DNA of 9,235 nt, taken from contig DKLE01000233.1 in NCBI GenBank assembly GCA_002455605.1, positions 1 to 9,235 of the forward strand, in the 5' to 3' direction. The notes below the pieces were generated by a model. The model ran no database searches and was not told the DNA's origin. It saw only the letters and a list, made by a program, of their open reading frames with translations. Shown piece by piece: positions 1-5,802 of this stretch (the first letter of the stretch is position 1; each line of letters starts with the position of its first letter). The stretch comes from Firmicutes bacterium UBA6648. GTDB lineage: Bacteria > Bacillota > Clostridia > Peptostreptococcales > Anaerovoracaceae. A program made the translations under genes and the position numbers.

Positions 1-45
1 TTTTATGCCAGCCCTAGCTTTAATAGTAACAGGCACGCATTTCCA

Positions 46-690
46 TTATTTGTTTTTGTATCTAATATAAGAAAATACAATTGGTATAATAACCATCAAT
101 AGAACCACGGTAAAAAATGTAATGAACTTCCAATAAGAAGGTATAAATACAGTGAATACCTCTACTAAACCGCCTATTACCCAAATTTTTCCGGCAAATC
201 TATGGGTTTCATACCATACTTGTTCATTGGCTAATGTCCAGCTTGTTTTAATTCCAACAGTGTAATTATGCTTAAGTTTGGGCATCATATTTCCTATAAA
301 TACAAACAGTACTCCTATCATCACCGGCATTATAGTGGATACATAAACATTTTTTCCAAAAGCCGCGGCAATCGTTATGCCCTCTATGGCTAACATCATA
401 AGACCCACTGCAAAAATAATCTGATAATAATAGTTCGTAAAGACATCATAATTTTCTTTTTTCGGATCAATGTGCCGGCAAACCTCTGCAATAACCTGAA
501 AGATTAAAATCAATGCAGGGGCTAAAAATATCATATATCTGCTGCCGTAATTGTCTATCTCTCCTGCCACATTAAAGTGCATTGGTATCTGTTTGGGTAA
601 TTCAGGGAATGCGATGCCTGCTATTATAATAGCGATAACAAACAATACCCATGTTTTTAAATTATATCTGTTAAATAAAGATTTCACCAT
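46..690 (-). CDS. sdpI: SdpI-family integral membrane protein (DUF1648)
   Basis: This is a 214-residue membrane protein of the SdpI family. About six hydrophobic segments are visible, near residues 12-28, 52-72, 89-110, 118-135, 168-184 and 188-210. The N-terminal DUF1648 signature IPMHFNVAGEIDNYGSR lies at about 35-51. The SdpI signature runs from GNMMPKLKHNYTVGIKTSW at about 133 to the RFAGKIW element. In Bacillus subtilis, SdpI gives immunity to the SdpC toxin and sequesters the repressor SdpR at the membrane. That role is known for the family and only inferred here, since no sdpABC toxin genes lie in the window. I chose ATG 690 because a GGAGGA site sits just upstream. An in-frame ATG at 702 has only AAAGGA directly abutting it, which is too close. 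GTG 687 is also possible. The gene follows sdpR by a short gap, so the two are almost certainly co-transcribed. Confidence 0.9.
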   Translation of the reverse strand: MVKSLFNRYNLKTWVLFVIAIIIAGIAFPELPKQIPMHFNVAGEIDNYGSRYMIFLAPALILIFQVIAEVCRHIDPKKENYDVFTNYYYQIIFAVGLMMLAIEGITIAAAFGKNVYVSTIMPVMIGVLFVFIGNMMPKLKHNYTVGIKTSWTLANEQVWYETHRFAGKIWVIGGLVEVFTVFIPSYWKFITFFTVVLLMVIIPIVFSYIRYKNK

Positions 691-694
691 AATT

Positions 695-700
695 TCCTCC
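695..700 (-). promoter_or_regulatory. Ribosome binding site deciding the sdpI start
   Basis: GGAGGA on the minus strand lies 4 bases before ATG 690 and 7 before GTG 687. It falls inside the coding region if the upstream ATG 702 is used, which argues that translation starts at 690 (or 687). Confidence 0.6.
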
Positions 701-724
701 ATTCCTTTCTGTTTTTTGACTCTG

Positions 725-985
725 TTATTCTTTCAGTCCTGCAAACCAGGACATTACTTCTTCTACTACAGATAAATTCAATTCATAATATATATATTTG
801 CCTACTTTTTTGTCAGCAATTAATCCGGCATTTTTTAAAATGGTTAAATGATGAGAAATAGTAGCGCCTGTCATATCAAAATGTTCCACTATTTCCCCAG
901 CCGATAAGCTGCCTGATTTAAGCAGTTGCAAAATTTCCCTTCTGGTAGAATCAGATAATGCTTTAAAACTTTCTTGAAATCCCAC
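725..985 (-). CDS. sdpR: ArsR/SmtB-family autorepressor, SdpR-like
   Basis: An 86-residue winged-helix regulator of the ArsR/SmtB family, SdpR subgroup. It opens with the characteristic FKALSDSTRREILQLL at about residues 7-22. The helix-turn-helix follows, with LSAGEIVEHFDM, then the recognition helix ATISHHLTILKNAGLI at about 41-56. The beta-wing is KKVGKYIYYELN at about 59-70. No Cys-based metal site (ELCVC type) is present, so it is probably not a metal sensor. The start is GTG at 985, with GAGGTG five bases upstream. It is the first gene of a two-gene unit with sdpI, and the usual SdpR model is autorepression relieved when SdpI captures the repressor. The TTTAGATA-type inverted repeats flanking its promoter are the obvious candidate operators. 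Family assignment is firm; orthology to the B. subtilis protein is inferred from the pairing with sdpI. Confidence 0.92.
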   Translation of the reverse strand: MGFQESFKALSDSTRREILQLLKSGSLSAGEIVEHFDMTGATISHHLTILKNAGLIADKKVGKYIYYELNLSVVEEVMSWFAGLKE

Positions 986-1055
986 TTTAACACCTCAATT
1001 TTTTCATTTTAACGAATCGAAGTTTTTTCATAACTTTCGCCACCTTTTATATCTT

Positions 1056-1085
1056 ATATTTAGATACTTTTCTAAATATCTAAAT
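1056..1085 (-). promoter_or_regulatory. Downstream candidate SdpR operator (overlapping inverted repeats)
   Basis: Two nested inverted repeats share arms. ATATTTAGA (1056-1064) pairs with TCTAAATAT (1071-1079), and ATTTAGATA (1058-1066) pairs with TATCTAAAT (1077-1085). The arms match those of the perfect palindrome upstream of the promoter. The site lies immediately downstream of the -10 box, over the expected transcription start and early leader, where bound repressor would block initiation. Assignment to SdpR is inferred from position and symmetry. Confidence 0.65.
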
Positions 1086-1087
1086 GA

Positions 1088-1116
1088 ATTATAATCATTT
1101 TTTATTATCATGTCAA
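1088..1116 (-). promoter_or_regulatory. Consensus sigma-A promoter of sdpRI
   Basis: On the minus strand there is a perfect TTGACA (1111-1116), a 17-base spacer and a perfect TATAAT (1088-1093). Transcription would start near 1081 and leave a leader of about 95 bases before the sdpR GTG. A promoter this strong would be expected to need tight repression, which fits the operators on either side. Confidence 0.88.
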
Positions 1117-1146
1117 GTATTATTTAGATATATATCTAAATAATAC
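1117..1146 (-). promoter_or_regulatory. 30-bp perfect palindrome, upstream candidate SdpR operator
   Basis: The half-site GTATTATTTAGATAT is followed directly by its exact reverse complement, giving a 30-bp perfect palindrome with no spacer. It abuts the -35 box on its upstream side. It contains the TTTAGATA/TATCTAAA arms found again in the downstream site at 1056-1085. Centre-to-centre distance between the two sites is about 60-64 bp, close to six helical turns. No gene diverges from this point, so the site most likely serves sdpRI alone. Confidence 0.7.
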
Positions 1147-1178
1147 AAAACCAGCTGCATGTTCTTATTCTGCACAAT

Positions 1179-1200
1179 AAAAAAAGCCCCTTTGGGGCTT
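1179..1200 (-). terminator. Intrinsic terminator of the GNAT-TIGR00300 operon
   Basis: Read on the minus strand, AAGCCCC (1200-1194), loop AAA, then GGGGCTT (1190-1184) form a 7-bp stem followed by a run of T (1183-1179). The stem begins inside the TAA stop codon of the upstream coding region (1199-1201), so there is no 3' untranslated spacer. It also separates this operon from the sdpRI promoter just downstream. Confidence 0.9.
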
Positions 1201-2383
1201 AAATATTCAGACCTTTACACAGGTTCCCTACAAAATCCTGTACATTTGTTACGATACCCTTTGCACCTAAGCTTCCTCTGTCTCCAAGCTTATTGACAGC
1301 AAATTCAGCAGTATCCACCGTATAAAAATAAACTTCCCTTATCGTTCCATCTGAGAGAACCCGATAAGTAGGTGTCATATTGCCTGCCGCAATGGTATGC
1401 AGGGTTGTTGCCATTCCGATTACAGTAGTTGCTTTTCTCAGATGTGCTCTCATGGAATCCTGGCCGTTATAAGTATGCTCATATACGTCTGGTAATGGTC
1501 CATCATCTCTTATGGAGCCGTTTAGTACAAAAGGAACCTTGTTTTTTACAAGGCTGTACATAATTCCATCAGTAATATTTTCTTTATGGATAAAGTTTGC
1601 AATAGAACCATGTAAATTAACCTTGTTGATCGTATCAATATGATTATAATGTCCATTAAAATGCGGCCTTTGTGAATAAAGATCTTGCCCCAGGGCTGTT
1701 CCCAGCAGTCCGGCTTCCAGATCATGGGTTGCAAGCGCATTGCCTGCCAAAAGTGCATGAACATATCCATTTTCTATTAATTTTGAAAAGCTTTTCCTTG
1801 CTTCGATGTCAAAGGTACAAGCCGGCCCTAGAACCCAAACAACATATCCGTTTTCTTTTTCATGCTGCAAAAGTCCATTTATAAAATCATAATCACAGGA
1901 AAATCCAGTTTCTCTGCTCCTTCCCTGCCTGAAAGAAAAAGCTTCTTTATTTTTTTCTTCTGACGTAAAACAGTCCGTATGAACGTATATACCTTCCTCA
2001 CAATTTTCTGTACGACCCATTACTATAGCATCACCACAGCGAATGTTTCTAAACTCTCTGACAAATATTTTTCCGTTTTCATATATTGCAACGCAATCCA
2101 TTCTCGAATCTTCAGCCAGCAGCCATTGACCGTTTATTTTATAATATTCAGGAAAAATAGATGTTGCATGAAACCCCAGAGGTGCTACCATATCCTTTGG
2201 CGCATGCTGTAAAGTTGCATCCGGAGAGTTCGTAAATTTATCTAATGAAAAGTTTGGTTCGCAGTATTGATTCAACCTAAAATGCATAACATAATCCTTC
2301 TTCTCTACTAAAATTTTTAGAGTAAGTATATCATATAATTTATACTGATCCAAGGGAGATATGGCATTTTCCATTAAATCCAT
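1199..2383 (-). CDS. TIGR00300-family protein (LOR/SDH domain), putative archaeal-type ornithine cyclodeaminase
   Basis: A 394-residue member of the TIGR00300 family, which includes archaeal ornithine cyclodeaminases and the C-terminal domain of cyanobacterial AgrE/ArgZ. Those enzymes use NAD to convert ornithine to proline plus ammonia. Family hallmarks are visible: APKDMVAPLGFHATSIFP at about 61-78, MDCVAIY at 95-101, GPACTFDIEAR near 186-196, GNALATHDLEAGLLGTALG at about 214-232, GHYNHIDTIN at 244-253, GIMYSLV at 273-279, LNGSIRDDGPLPDV at 287-300 and DRGSLGAKGIVTNV at 368-381. From memory of the family, the N-terminal part before APKD is some 30-40 residues shorter than usual. The first ATG (2383) has no Shine-Dalgarno site. 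The in-frame ATG 2287 (residue 33) is preceded by AGAAGGA and may be the true start. The gene lies 18 bp after the GNAT gene and shares its transcript. The substrate is not proven; lysine- or saccharopine-related annotations also exist for this family. Confidence 0.78.
   Translation of the reverse strand: MDLMENAISPLDQYKLYDILTLKILVEKKDYVMHFRLNQYCEPNFSLDKFTNSPDATLQHAPKDMVAPLGFHATSIFPEYYKINGQWLLAEDSRMDCVAIYENGKIFVREFRNIRCGDAIVMGRTENCEEGIYVHTDCFTSEEKNKEAFSFRQGRSRETGFSCDYDFINGLLQHEKENGYVVWVLGPACTFDIEARKSFSKLIENGYVHALLAGNALATHDLEAGLLGTALGQDLYSQRPHFNGHYNHIDTINKVNLHGSIANFIHKENITDGIMYSLVKNKVPFVLNGSIRDDGPLPDVYEHTYNGQDSMRAHLRKATTVIGMATTLHTIAAGNMTPTYRVLSDGTIREVYFYTVDTAEFAVNKLGDRGSLGAKGIVTNVQDFVGNLCKGLNI
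2295..2301 (-). promoter_or_regulatory. Possible internal ribosome binding site in the TIGR00300 gene
   Basis: AGAAGGA on the minus strand lies seven bases before an in-frame ATG at 2287 (residue 33 of the longest frame). The first ATG at 2383 has only AT-rich sequence upstream. This points to a start at 2287, though the site may be a chance match. Confidence 0.4.
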
Positions 2384-2401
2384 TAAAATTGTGAACGGAC
2401 A

Positions 2402-3247
2402 TTATAAATTTAAAAGCATCTCAAACTGGCCGCCGTCATATGCAAATCCTGATTTTAGCAAGAAATTTTCAACTGATTTCTGCTGAGCTTCCACATTGAT
2501 AACACATATTTCCTCCGCTTCTGTGACTTGAACCATCTCAGCCATAATACTGCTTGCTATACCGTTGCCCCGATATTCTTTTTTTACTGCCATTTGAGGA
2601 ATATCTCCTGTCTTTTTATCTATTACTCCATAACCGACAATGGCATTGTCACACTTTACCACTAAATAAATAAAAGCTTCAGGAACAGCATTGATGGAGT
2701 CAACAGAATTCTGCCAGGAAGGCTTATAGTTCCAAAAACCTTTCATTTGTTCCAAATCAATCCGATCAACTTCCTCCACCTCATGGTTTTTTCTAGGAAC
2801 AAATTGATTTTTATTTAGCAGGAAACAGGAAAGCTCTCTTTGATTCCTGAAGTTTTGTTTTTGGTAAAGTTCAATTGCGGGTTGATTGGAATCTATCACT
2901 TCCAGCAGATATTGTTCTACTTGTTTCTCTTGAAGCAATTCTTTAATATGTAAAAACATACTGCTGGTTATACCTTTCCTTCTACGCTCAGGTACGACTC
3001 CTGTTGCAATATCATATGCAGTTGTCTTCCCATTCCAGTTTCGCAACCCATTTAGAGCAAGCCCCACCAAGGCTTCATTTTCGAAAGCTCCTATAGATAT
3101 TTCAGGGTGATAACCTTTTCTTTGAAGCATTTGCTGAAACTTCCAAAATGGCAAATCCACTTTAATCTCATAGTCACAAAATGCTTCTATAAAGGTTTGA
3201 TGAAGTATTTGATCGCTTGTTTTATCCAATGTCTTATATAGAATCAT
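2402..3247 (-). CDS. Tandem GNAT-fold N-acetyltransferase
   Basis: A 281-residue protein with two consecutive GNAT (Gcn5-related acetyltransferase) domains. The N-terminal domain spans about residues 1-145, with motif A around TGVVPERRRKGITS (82-95) and the motif B element AIELYQKQNF (124-133). The C-terminal domain spans about 155-281, with motif A MAVKKEYRGNGIASS (219-233) and SVENFLLKSGF (258-268). Only the second motif A has the canonical acetyl-CoA pyrophosphate loop R-x-x-G-x-A. The first ends in Thr (R89-R-K-G-I-T94), so it may bind acetyl-CoA less well or be structural, as happens in other tandem GNATs. The substrate cannot be read from the sequence; a small amine, amino acid or antibiotic is equally possible. 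ATG 3247 is preceded by an excellent AAAGGAGGA. It is first in a two-gene operon with the TIGR00300 gene, and a link to amino-acid metabolism is only inferred. Confidence 0.88.
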   Translation of the reverse strand: MILYKTLDKTSDQILHQTFIEAFCDYEIKVDLPFWKFQQMLQRKGYHPEISIGAFENEALVGLALNGLRNWNGKTTAYDIATGVVPERRRKGITSSMFLHIKELLQEKQVEQYLLEVIDSNQPAIELYQKQNFRNQRELSCFLLNKNQFVPRKNHEVEEVDRIDLEQMKGFWNYKPSWQNSVDSINAVPEAFIYLVVKCDNAIVGYGVIDKKTGDIPQMAVKKEYRGNGIASSIMAEMVQVTEAEEICVINVEAQQKSVENFLLKSGFAYDGGQFEMLLNL

Positions 3248-3297
3248 TGAACACTCCTCCTTTTCTTCGAATGATCTTTCGGAATATTACAACTATA

Positions 3298-3306
3298 ACT
3301 ATATCA
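3298..3306 (-). promoter_or_regulatory. Candidate extended -10 promoter of the GNAT operon
   Basis: The minus strand reads TGATATAGT, an extended TG motif plus TATAGT (3298-3303), followed directly by a second TATAGT (3292-3297). No good -35 box is visible at the right distance. Transcription would start about 40 bases before the GNAT start codon. Confidence 0.45.
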
Positions 3307-3385
3307 GAAATTATGTTATATAAACAGCAAAAAAATACGACATGATCAGATTTCAATTTCATACCGAATAGCCCTAAAAAATCAA

Positions 3386-3414
3386 TTGACAGCTTAAAAT
3401 AATTACGATACAAT
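3386..3414 (+). promoter_or_regulatory. Sigma-A promoter of the tetR-flavoprotein operon
   Basis: TTGACA (3386-3391), a 17-base spacer and TACAAT (3409-3414) give a near-consensus vegetative promoter. The -10 box forms the left end of the palindrome at 3409-3435, so occupancy of that site should exclude RNA polymerase. Confidence 0.88.
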
Positions 3415-3435
3415 CTTTACAGTGTAAAGATTGTA
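3409..3435 (+). promoter_or_regulatory. 27-bp palindromic operator, probably for the TetR regulator
   Basis: TACAATCTTTACA (3409-3421), a single central G (3422), and its exact reverse complement TGTAAAGATTGTA (3423-3435) form a perfect 13-1-13 inverted repeat. It covers the -10 box and transcription start and ends 17 bases before the tetR start codon. Size and symmetry fit a TetR-dimer operator. That it is bound by the adjacent regulator is inferred from position. Confidence 0.82.
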
Positions 3436-3452
3436 AATAAGGAGTAATAACA

Positions 3453-4037
3453 GTGAAAAAAAATTCATATCATCATGGAAACCTTCGGAATCAACTTATT
3501 GAAACCGGTATAGAAATAATAAATCAAGAAGGTTTAGAGCATTTTTCTCTTCGTAAAGTCGCTGCAAAATGCAATGTAAGTCATACTGCACCATATAGTC
3601 ATTTTAAAGATATTGATTCCTTAATTAGTACCATGTGTGACCATGTTACGGAACAATTTATGAATAAACTGCATTCGTCCGTCCAACACGCAGAAAATAA
3701 TCTTAAAGCCGTTTCATCCCTTGGGCAGGCATATATTGATTTTTTTATTGAAAATCCACAGTACTTTCAATTTATTTTTTATCATTCAGGGGTAGATATT
3801 GATTTAGATAATATAAGTCCAAATGATTATCCCCCTTTTGCATTATTTCGAACAACAGCTTATCAAATGTTTGAGGAGATAAAATTGCCTCAGGAAAAAT
3901 ATTCTGAGAATTTGATTATTTTGTGGTCTGTTGTTCATGGTATCGCTTCTCTGTCAACCAATACAGGCATTCAATATTCAGGAGACTGGAGTACTGTTTT
4001 TTCAAACATTATAAAGCAAAAGGAGATAAAGATATGA
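3453..4037 (+). CDS. TetR/AcrR-family regulator with WHG domain
   Basis: A 194-residue TetR-family repressor. The N-terminal DNA-binding domain begins with the common YHHGNLRNQLIETG (residues 6-19). The helix-turn-helix is SLRKVAAKCNVSHTAPYSHF (about 32-51). The C-terminal ligand and dimer domain (about 75-194) contains WSVVHGIASL at 158-167, the signature behind the name WHG domain. The GTG start at 3453 is supported by AAGGAG eight bases upstream. The gene is the first of three tightly packed genes; its TGA overlaps the ATG of the next as ATGA, implying translational coupling. It probably represses its own operon through the palindrome over its promoter and releases when it binds a small hydrophobic, quinone-like or aromatic compound that the flavoproteins act on. 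The ligand is a guess from context, not from sequence. Confidence 0.92.
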   Translation: MKKNSYHHGNLRNQLIETGIEIINQEGLEHFSLRKVAAKCNVSHTAPYSHFKDIDSLISTMCDHVTEQFMNKLHSSVQHAENNLKAVSSLGQAYIDFFIENPQYFQFIFYHSGVDIDLDNISPNDYPPFALFRTTAYQMFEEIKLPQEKYSENLIILWSVVHGIASLSTNTGIQYSGDWSTVFSNIIKQKEIKI

Positions 4038-4537
4038 AAATCATTATTCATGACTTAGATAAGCAAGAATATAACTCTTTTGTGCAGATGTACAATCCCA
4101 ATACTACTGTGATATCTGATAACGGTACGATTCATAATTGCATTGGCTGTTTTGGATGTTGGCTTAAAACACCCGGACGCTGTATTTTAAAAGACGGCTA
4201 TGAAGATATGGGAAAACTGCTTTCGCAATGTGAAGAGCTTATTATTATCAGCAAATGTATTTATGGGAGTTACAGTCCTTTTATTCGCAATGTTTTAGAT
4301 AGAAGCATTCCATACTTGCTTCCATATTTCACAAATAAGAATGGAAGAACGCGACATAAAAATCGCTATAAGAATAACTTTATTCTATCCGTACATTTTT
4401 ATGGTGAAGATATGACTGATAGAGAACGGGAAACCGCCAAAGCATTAGTAGAAGCTAATGGTATAAACTTCTATAGTGCTGAAAACAAAGTATATTTTCA
4501 TAACAATCTACAATCCATGAAAGGAGTCTTGCAATGA
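4034..4537 (+). CDS. Flavodoxin-fold protein with compact Cys4 motif (iron-sulfur flavoprotein-like)
   Basis: A 167-residue protein of the flavodoxin / NADPH-dependent FMN reductase superfamily. Its key feature is CIGCFGCWLKTPGRC at residues 36-50, a C-x2-C-x2-C-x7-C array. This matches the compact motif that binds a 4Fe-4S cluster in the Isf iron-sulfur flavoproteins of methanogens and clostridia. ISKCIYGSYSPFIRNVLDRS (72-91) corresponds to the loop that contacts the FMN ring. The usual phosphate loop G-S-P-x4-SNT after strand 1 is missing; the chain reads MKIIIHDLDKQEYNSF instead. FMN binding by this subunit alone is therefore doubtful. The start at ATG 4034 overlaps the tetR stop (ATGA) and is preceded by AAAGGAG at the right distance; a longer open frame upstream lies inside tetR and is not coding. 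The gene also overlaps the next one by ATGA. Likely role: electron transfer or reduction of a small oxidised substrate; the substrate is unknown. Confidence 0.85.
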   Translation: MKIIIHDLDKQEYNSFVQMYNPNTTVISDNGTIHNCIGCFGCWLKTPGRCILKDGYEDMGKLLSQCEELIIISKCIYGSYSPFIRNVLDRSIPYLLPYFTNKNGRTRHKNRYKNNFILSVHFYGEDMTDRERETAKALVEANGINFYSAENKVYFHNNLQSMKGVLQ

Positions 4538-5172
4538 AAATCGCCATGATCAATGGAAGTCCGAAACCGGAAAAAAGTAATTCCGCATTTATGCTCAGAA
4601 AACTAGAAGCACTTATTCATACGGAACACGAGGTATCACATTACCATATTAACAAATATCCTGTAAATGAATATTTATATAGAGAATTCTGCAACATGGA
4701 TATACTGGTATTGGCATTTCCCCTTTACATTGATGCGCTCCCTTCCCATTTATTTAAAATGCTTATTACATTAGAAGATTATATGAAAAAACAACGCAAG
4801 AAAGAAATATATGTTTATGCAATCCTTAATTGCGGCTTTTATGAAGGTAATCAAACCCATACAGCTATTGAAATCCTCAAAAACTGGTGTTCCCGCTCAG
4901 AACTTTGCTTCGGTCAGGCAATTGGACACGGTGCTGGTGAAATGCTGAACTTTATAGAAAATGTTCCTTTAGGATATGGTCCTCAAAAAAATCTCGGCAA
5001 AGCTATAGAAAGTCTGGCTGACCATATTAACTTACAAAACACTGGTGATACCATGCTATTTAGCCCCAATTTTCCTAAATTCGCATGGAGATTCATGGGA
5101 ACTCATTTCTTTTGGAATGTATCTGCAAAGAAAAATGGTCTCAAAAAACGAGAAATTTTTAATAGATTATAG
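4534..5172 (+). CDS. NAD(P)H-dependent FMN reductase / flavodoxin-family protein
   Basis: A 212-residue flavodoxin-fold protein. It has the canonical N-terminal phosphate-binding loop, INGSPKPEKSNS at residues 6-17. The second FMN-contact loop is LAFPLYIDALPSHL (60-73), and the third region is YAILNCGFYEGNQT (95-108). There is no clustered Cys motif, in contrast to its upstream neighbour. The C-terminal tail of about 40 residues (170-212) is hydrophobic-aromatic, then basic, and may pack on a partner or the membrane surface. The start at ATG 4534 overlaps the previous stop (ATGA) and has AAGGAG seven bases upstream. Translational coupling and equimolar production with the Cys4 protein are likely. 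The gene ends 2 bp from the convergent uracil-DNA glycosylase stop, with no clear terminator between them. Role inferred: an oxidoreductase acting together with, or as a heterodimer of, the upstream protein. Confidence 0.87.
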   Translation: MKIAMINGSPKPEKSNSAFMLRKLEALIHTEHEVSHYHINKYPVNEYLYREFCNMDILVLAFPLYIDALPSHLFKMLITLEDYMKKQRKKEIYVYAILNCGFYEGNQTHTAIEILKNWCSRSELCFGQAIGHGAGEMLNFIENVPLGYGPQKNLGKAIESLADHINLQNTGDTMLFSPNFPKFAWRFMGTHFFWNVSAKKNGLKKREIFNRL

Positions 5173-5174
5173 CA

Positions 5175-5786
5175 TTATGAAGTAGTTTTTTTGATTCCTA
5201 ATATTTTATGAACTTCCTTCTGTATCTTAAAGATTCTTTCTGCTTCAAAGTCGGGATAATCTCTAAACCATTTCATATTTAACGGGGATGGATGTGGTAA
5301 TATATAAGCCGGTTTGCCATTGATTTGTTTATCTTCAAAGGCTAATGCGGTGATTTTCTCTCCTGGAAAGAAAAATTCTGCTGCAACTCCCCCAATTATA
5401 ATATATATTTCATTGTCAACTAATTCCATTTCTTTAAGAAGCCATTGCTTGGAACAAATCTTAGGAGGACGCCGGTCTCCTCCTCCTGGTGCCTTTCCGG
5501 GATAACAATGTGCCATTGACACAATATAAAAATTATCCGGATTATAAAAATCCTCATCAGATATTTCATACCATTCCTGACGAAGTTTTCTTCCACTGGC
5601 ATCATTAAATGGCTTTCCAGTCTCATGTACACTTTTAGACGGAGCCTGGCTGATCTGCATTATTTTGGCGTTATGCTTCCCAAGTACAATGGGATGCGGT
5701 TCAAATCCGAATGTATCCTGGCATAATCGACATTGTAATATCTGTCTTTGCAAACGAATAAGTTCATTTTTGATATTCTGCTTCAC
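5175..5786 (-). CDS. Uracil-DNA glycosylase family protein (family-4-like, Fe-S)
   Basis: A 203-residue member of the uracil-DNA glycosylase superfamily, resembling the Fe-S family 4. Counting from the GTG start, four cysteines are placed as for a 4Fe-4S cluster: C19-x2-C22 (CRLC), then C94-x16-C111. Motif 1 is SQAPSKSVHETGKPFNDASG (46-65), where family 4 has GEAPG...PFVG.AG. Motif 2 is the base-flipping HPSPLN at 165-170. The usual reaction is removal of uracil from deaminated DNA, starting base-excision repair. The motif 1 changes leave its exact lesion preference open. I chose GTG 5786 because a strong GGAGGAGA lies just ahead. An in-frame ATG at 5801 would add five residues but sits one base after the upstream stop and has no binding site. 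The gene is downstream of, and probably co-transcribed with, the Cys-rich DUF6144-like gene. Confidence 0.88.
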   Translation of the reverse strand: MKQNIKNELIRLQRQILQCRLCQDTFGFEPHPIVLGKHNAKIMQISQAPSKSVHETGKPFNDASGRKLRQEWYEISDEDFYNPDNFYIVSMAHCYPGKAPGGGDRRPPKICSKQWLLKEMELVDNEIYIIIGGVAAEFFFPGEKITALAFEDKQINGKPAYILPHPSPLNMKWFRDYPDFEAERIFKIQKEVHKILGIKKTTS

Positions 5787-5791
5787 AGCTA

Positions 5792-5799
5792 TCTCCTCC
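5792..5799 (-). promoter_or_regulatory. Ribosome binding site deciding the glycosylase start
   Basis: GGAGGAGA on the minus strand precedes GTG 5786, with the core GGAGG eight bases from it. This site would be within the coding sequence if ATG 5801 were used, which supports GTG 5786. Confidence 0.65.
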
Positions 5800-5802
5800 A
5801 TT

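Noticed and set aside
1..45. Possible terminator or start of another gene beyond sdpI
   Set aside because: Only a 4-bp TGCC/GGCA pairing is visible with a long loop; too short a stretch to call anything.
551..775. Plus-strand open frame of 74 codons opposite sdpI and sdpR
   Set aside because: It is antisense to two convincing genes, has no family resemblance, and its composition fits a shadow frame.
986..1055. Leader of sdpR as a possible riboswitch
   Set aside because: The leader is about 95 bases, AT-rich, with no stable stem or known aptamer core visible; operators explain the regulation better.
1546..2212. Several 70-77 codon frames on both strands inside the TIGR00300 gene
   Set aside because: All overlap strongly conserved family motifs in the main frame and have no recognisable domains of their own.
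3923..4033. N-terminal extension of the Cys4 flavoprotein frame into tetR
   Set aside because: The added residues are a frame-shifted reading of the tetR C-terminus. ATG 4034 has a good ribosome binding site and the ATGA overlap.
5186..5192. Run of seven T after the second flavoprotein gene, as a possible terminator
   Set aside because: No GC-bearing stem precedes it, and it lies within the coding end of the convergent glycosylase gene (Lys-Lys codons).
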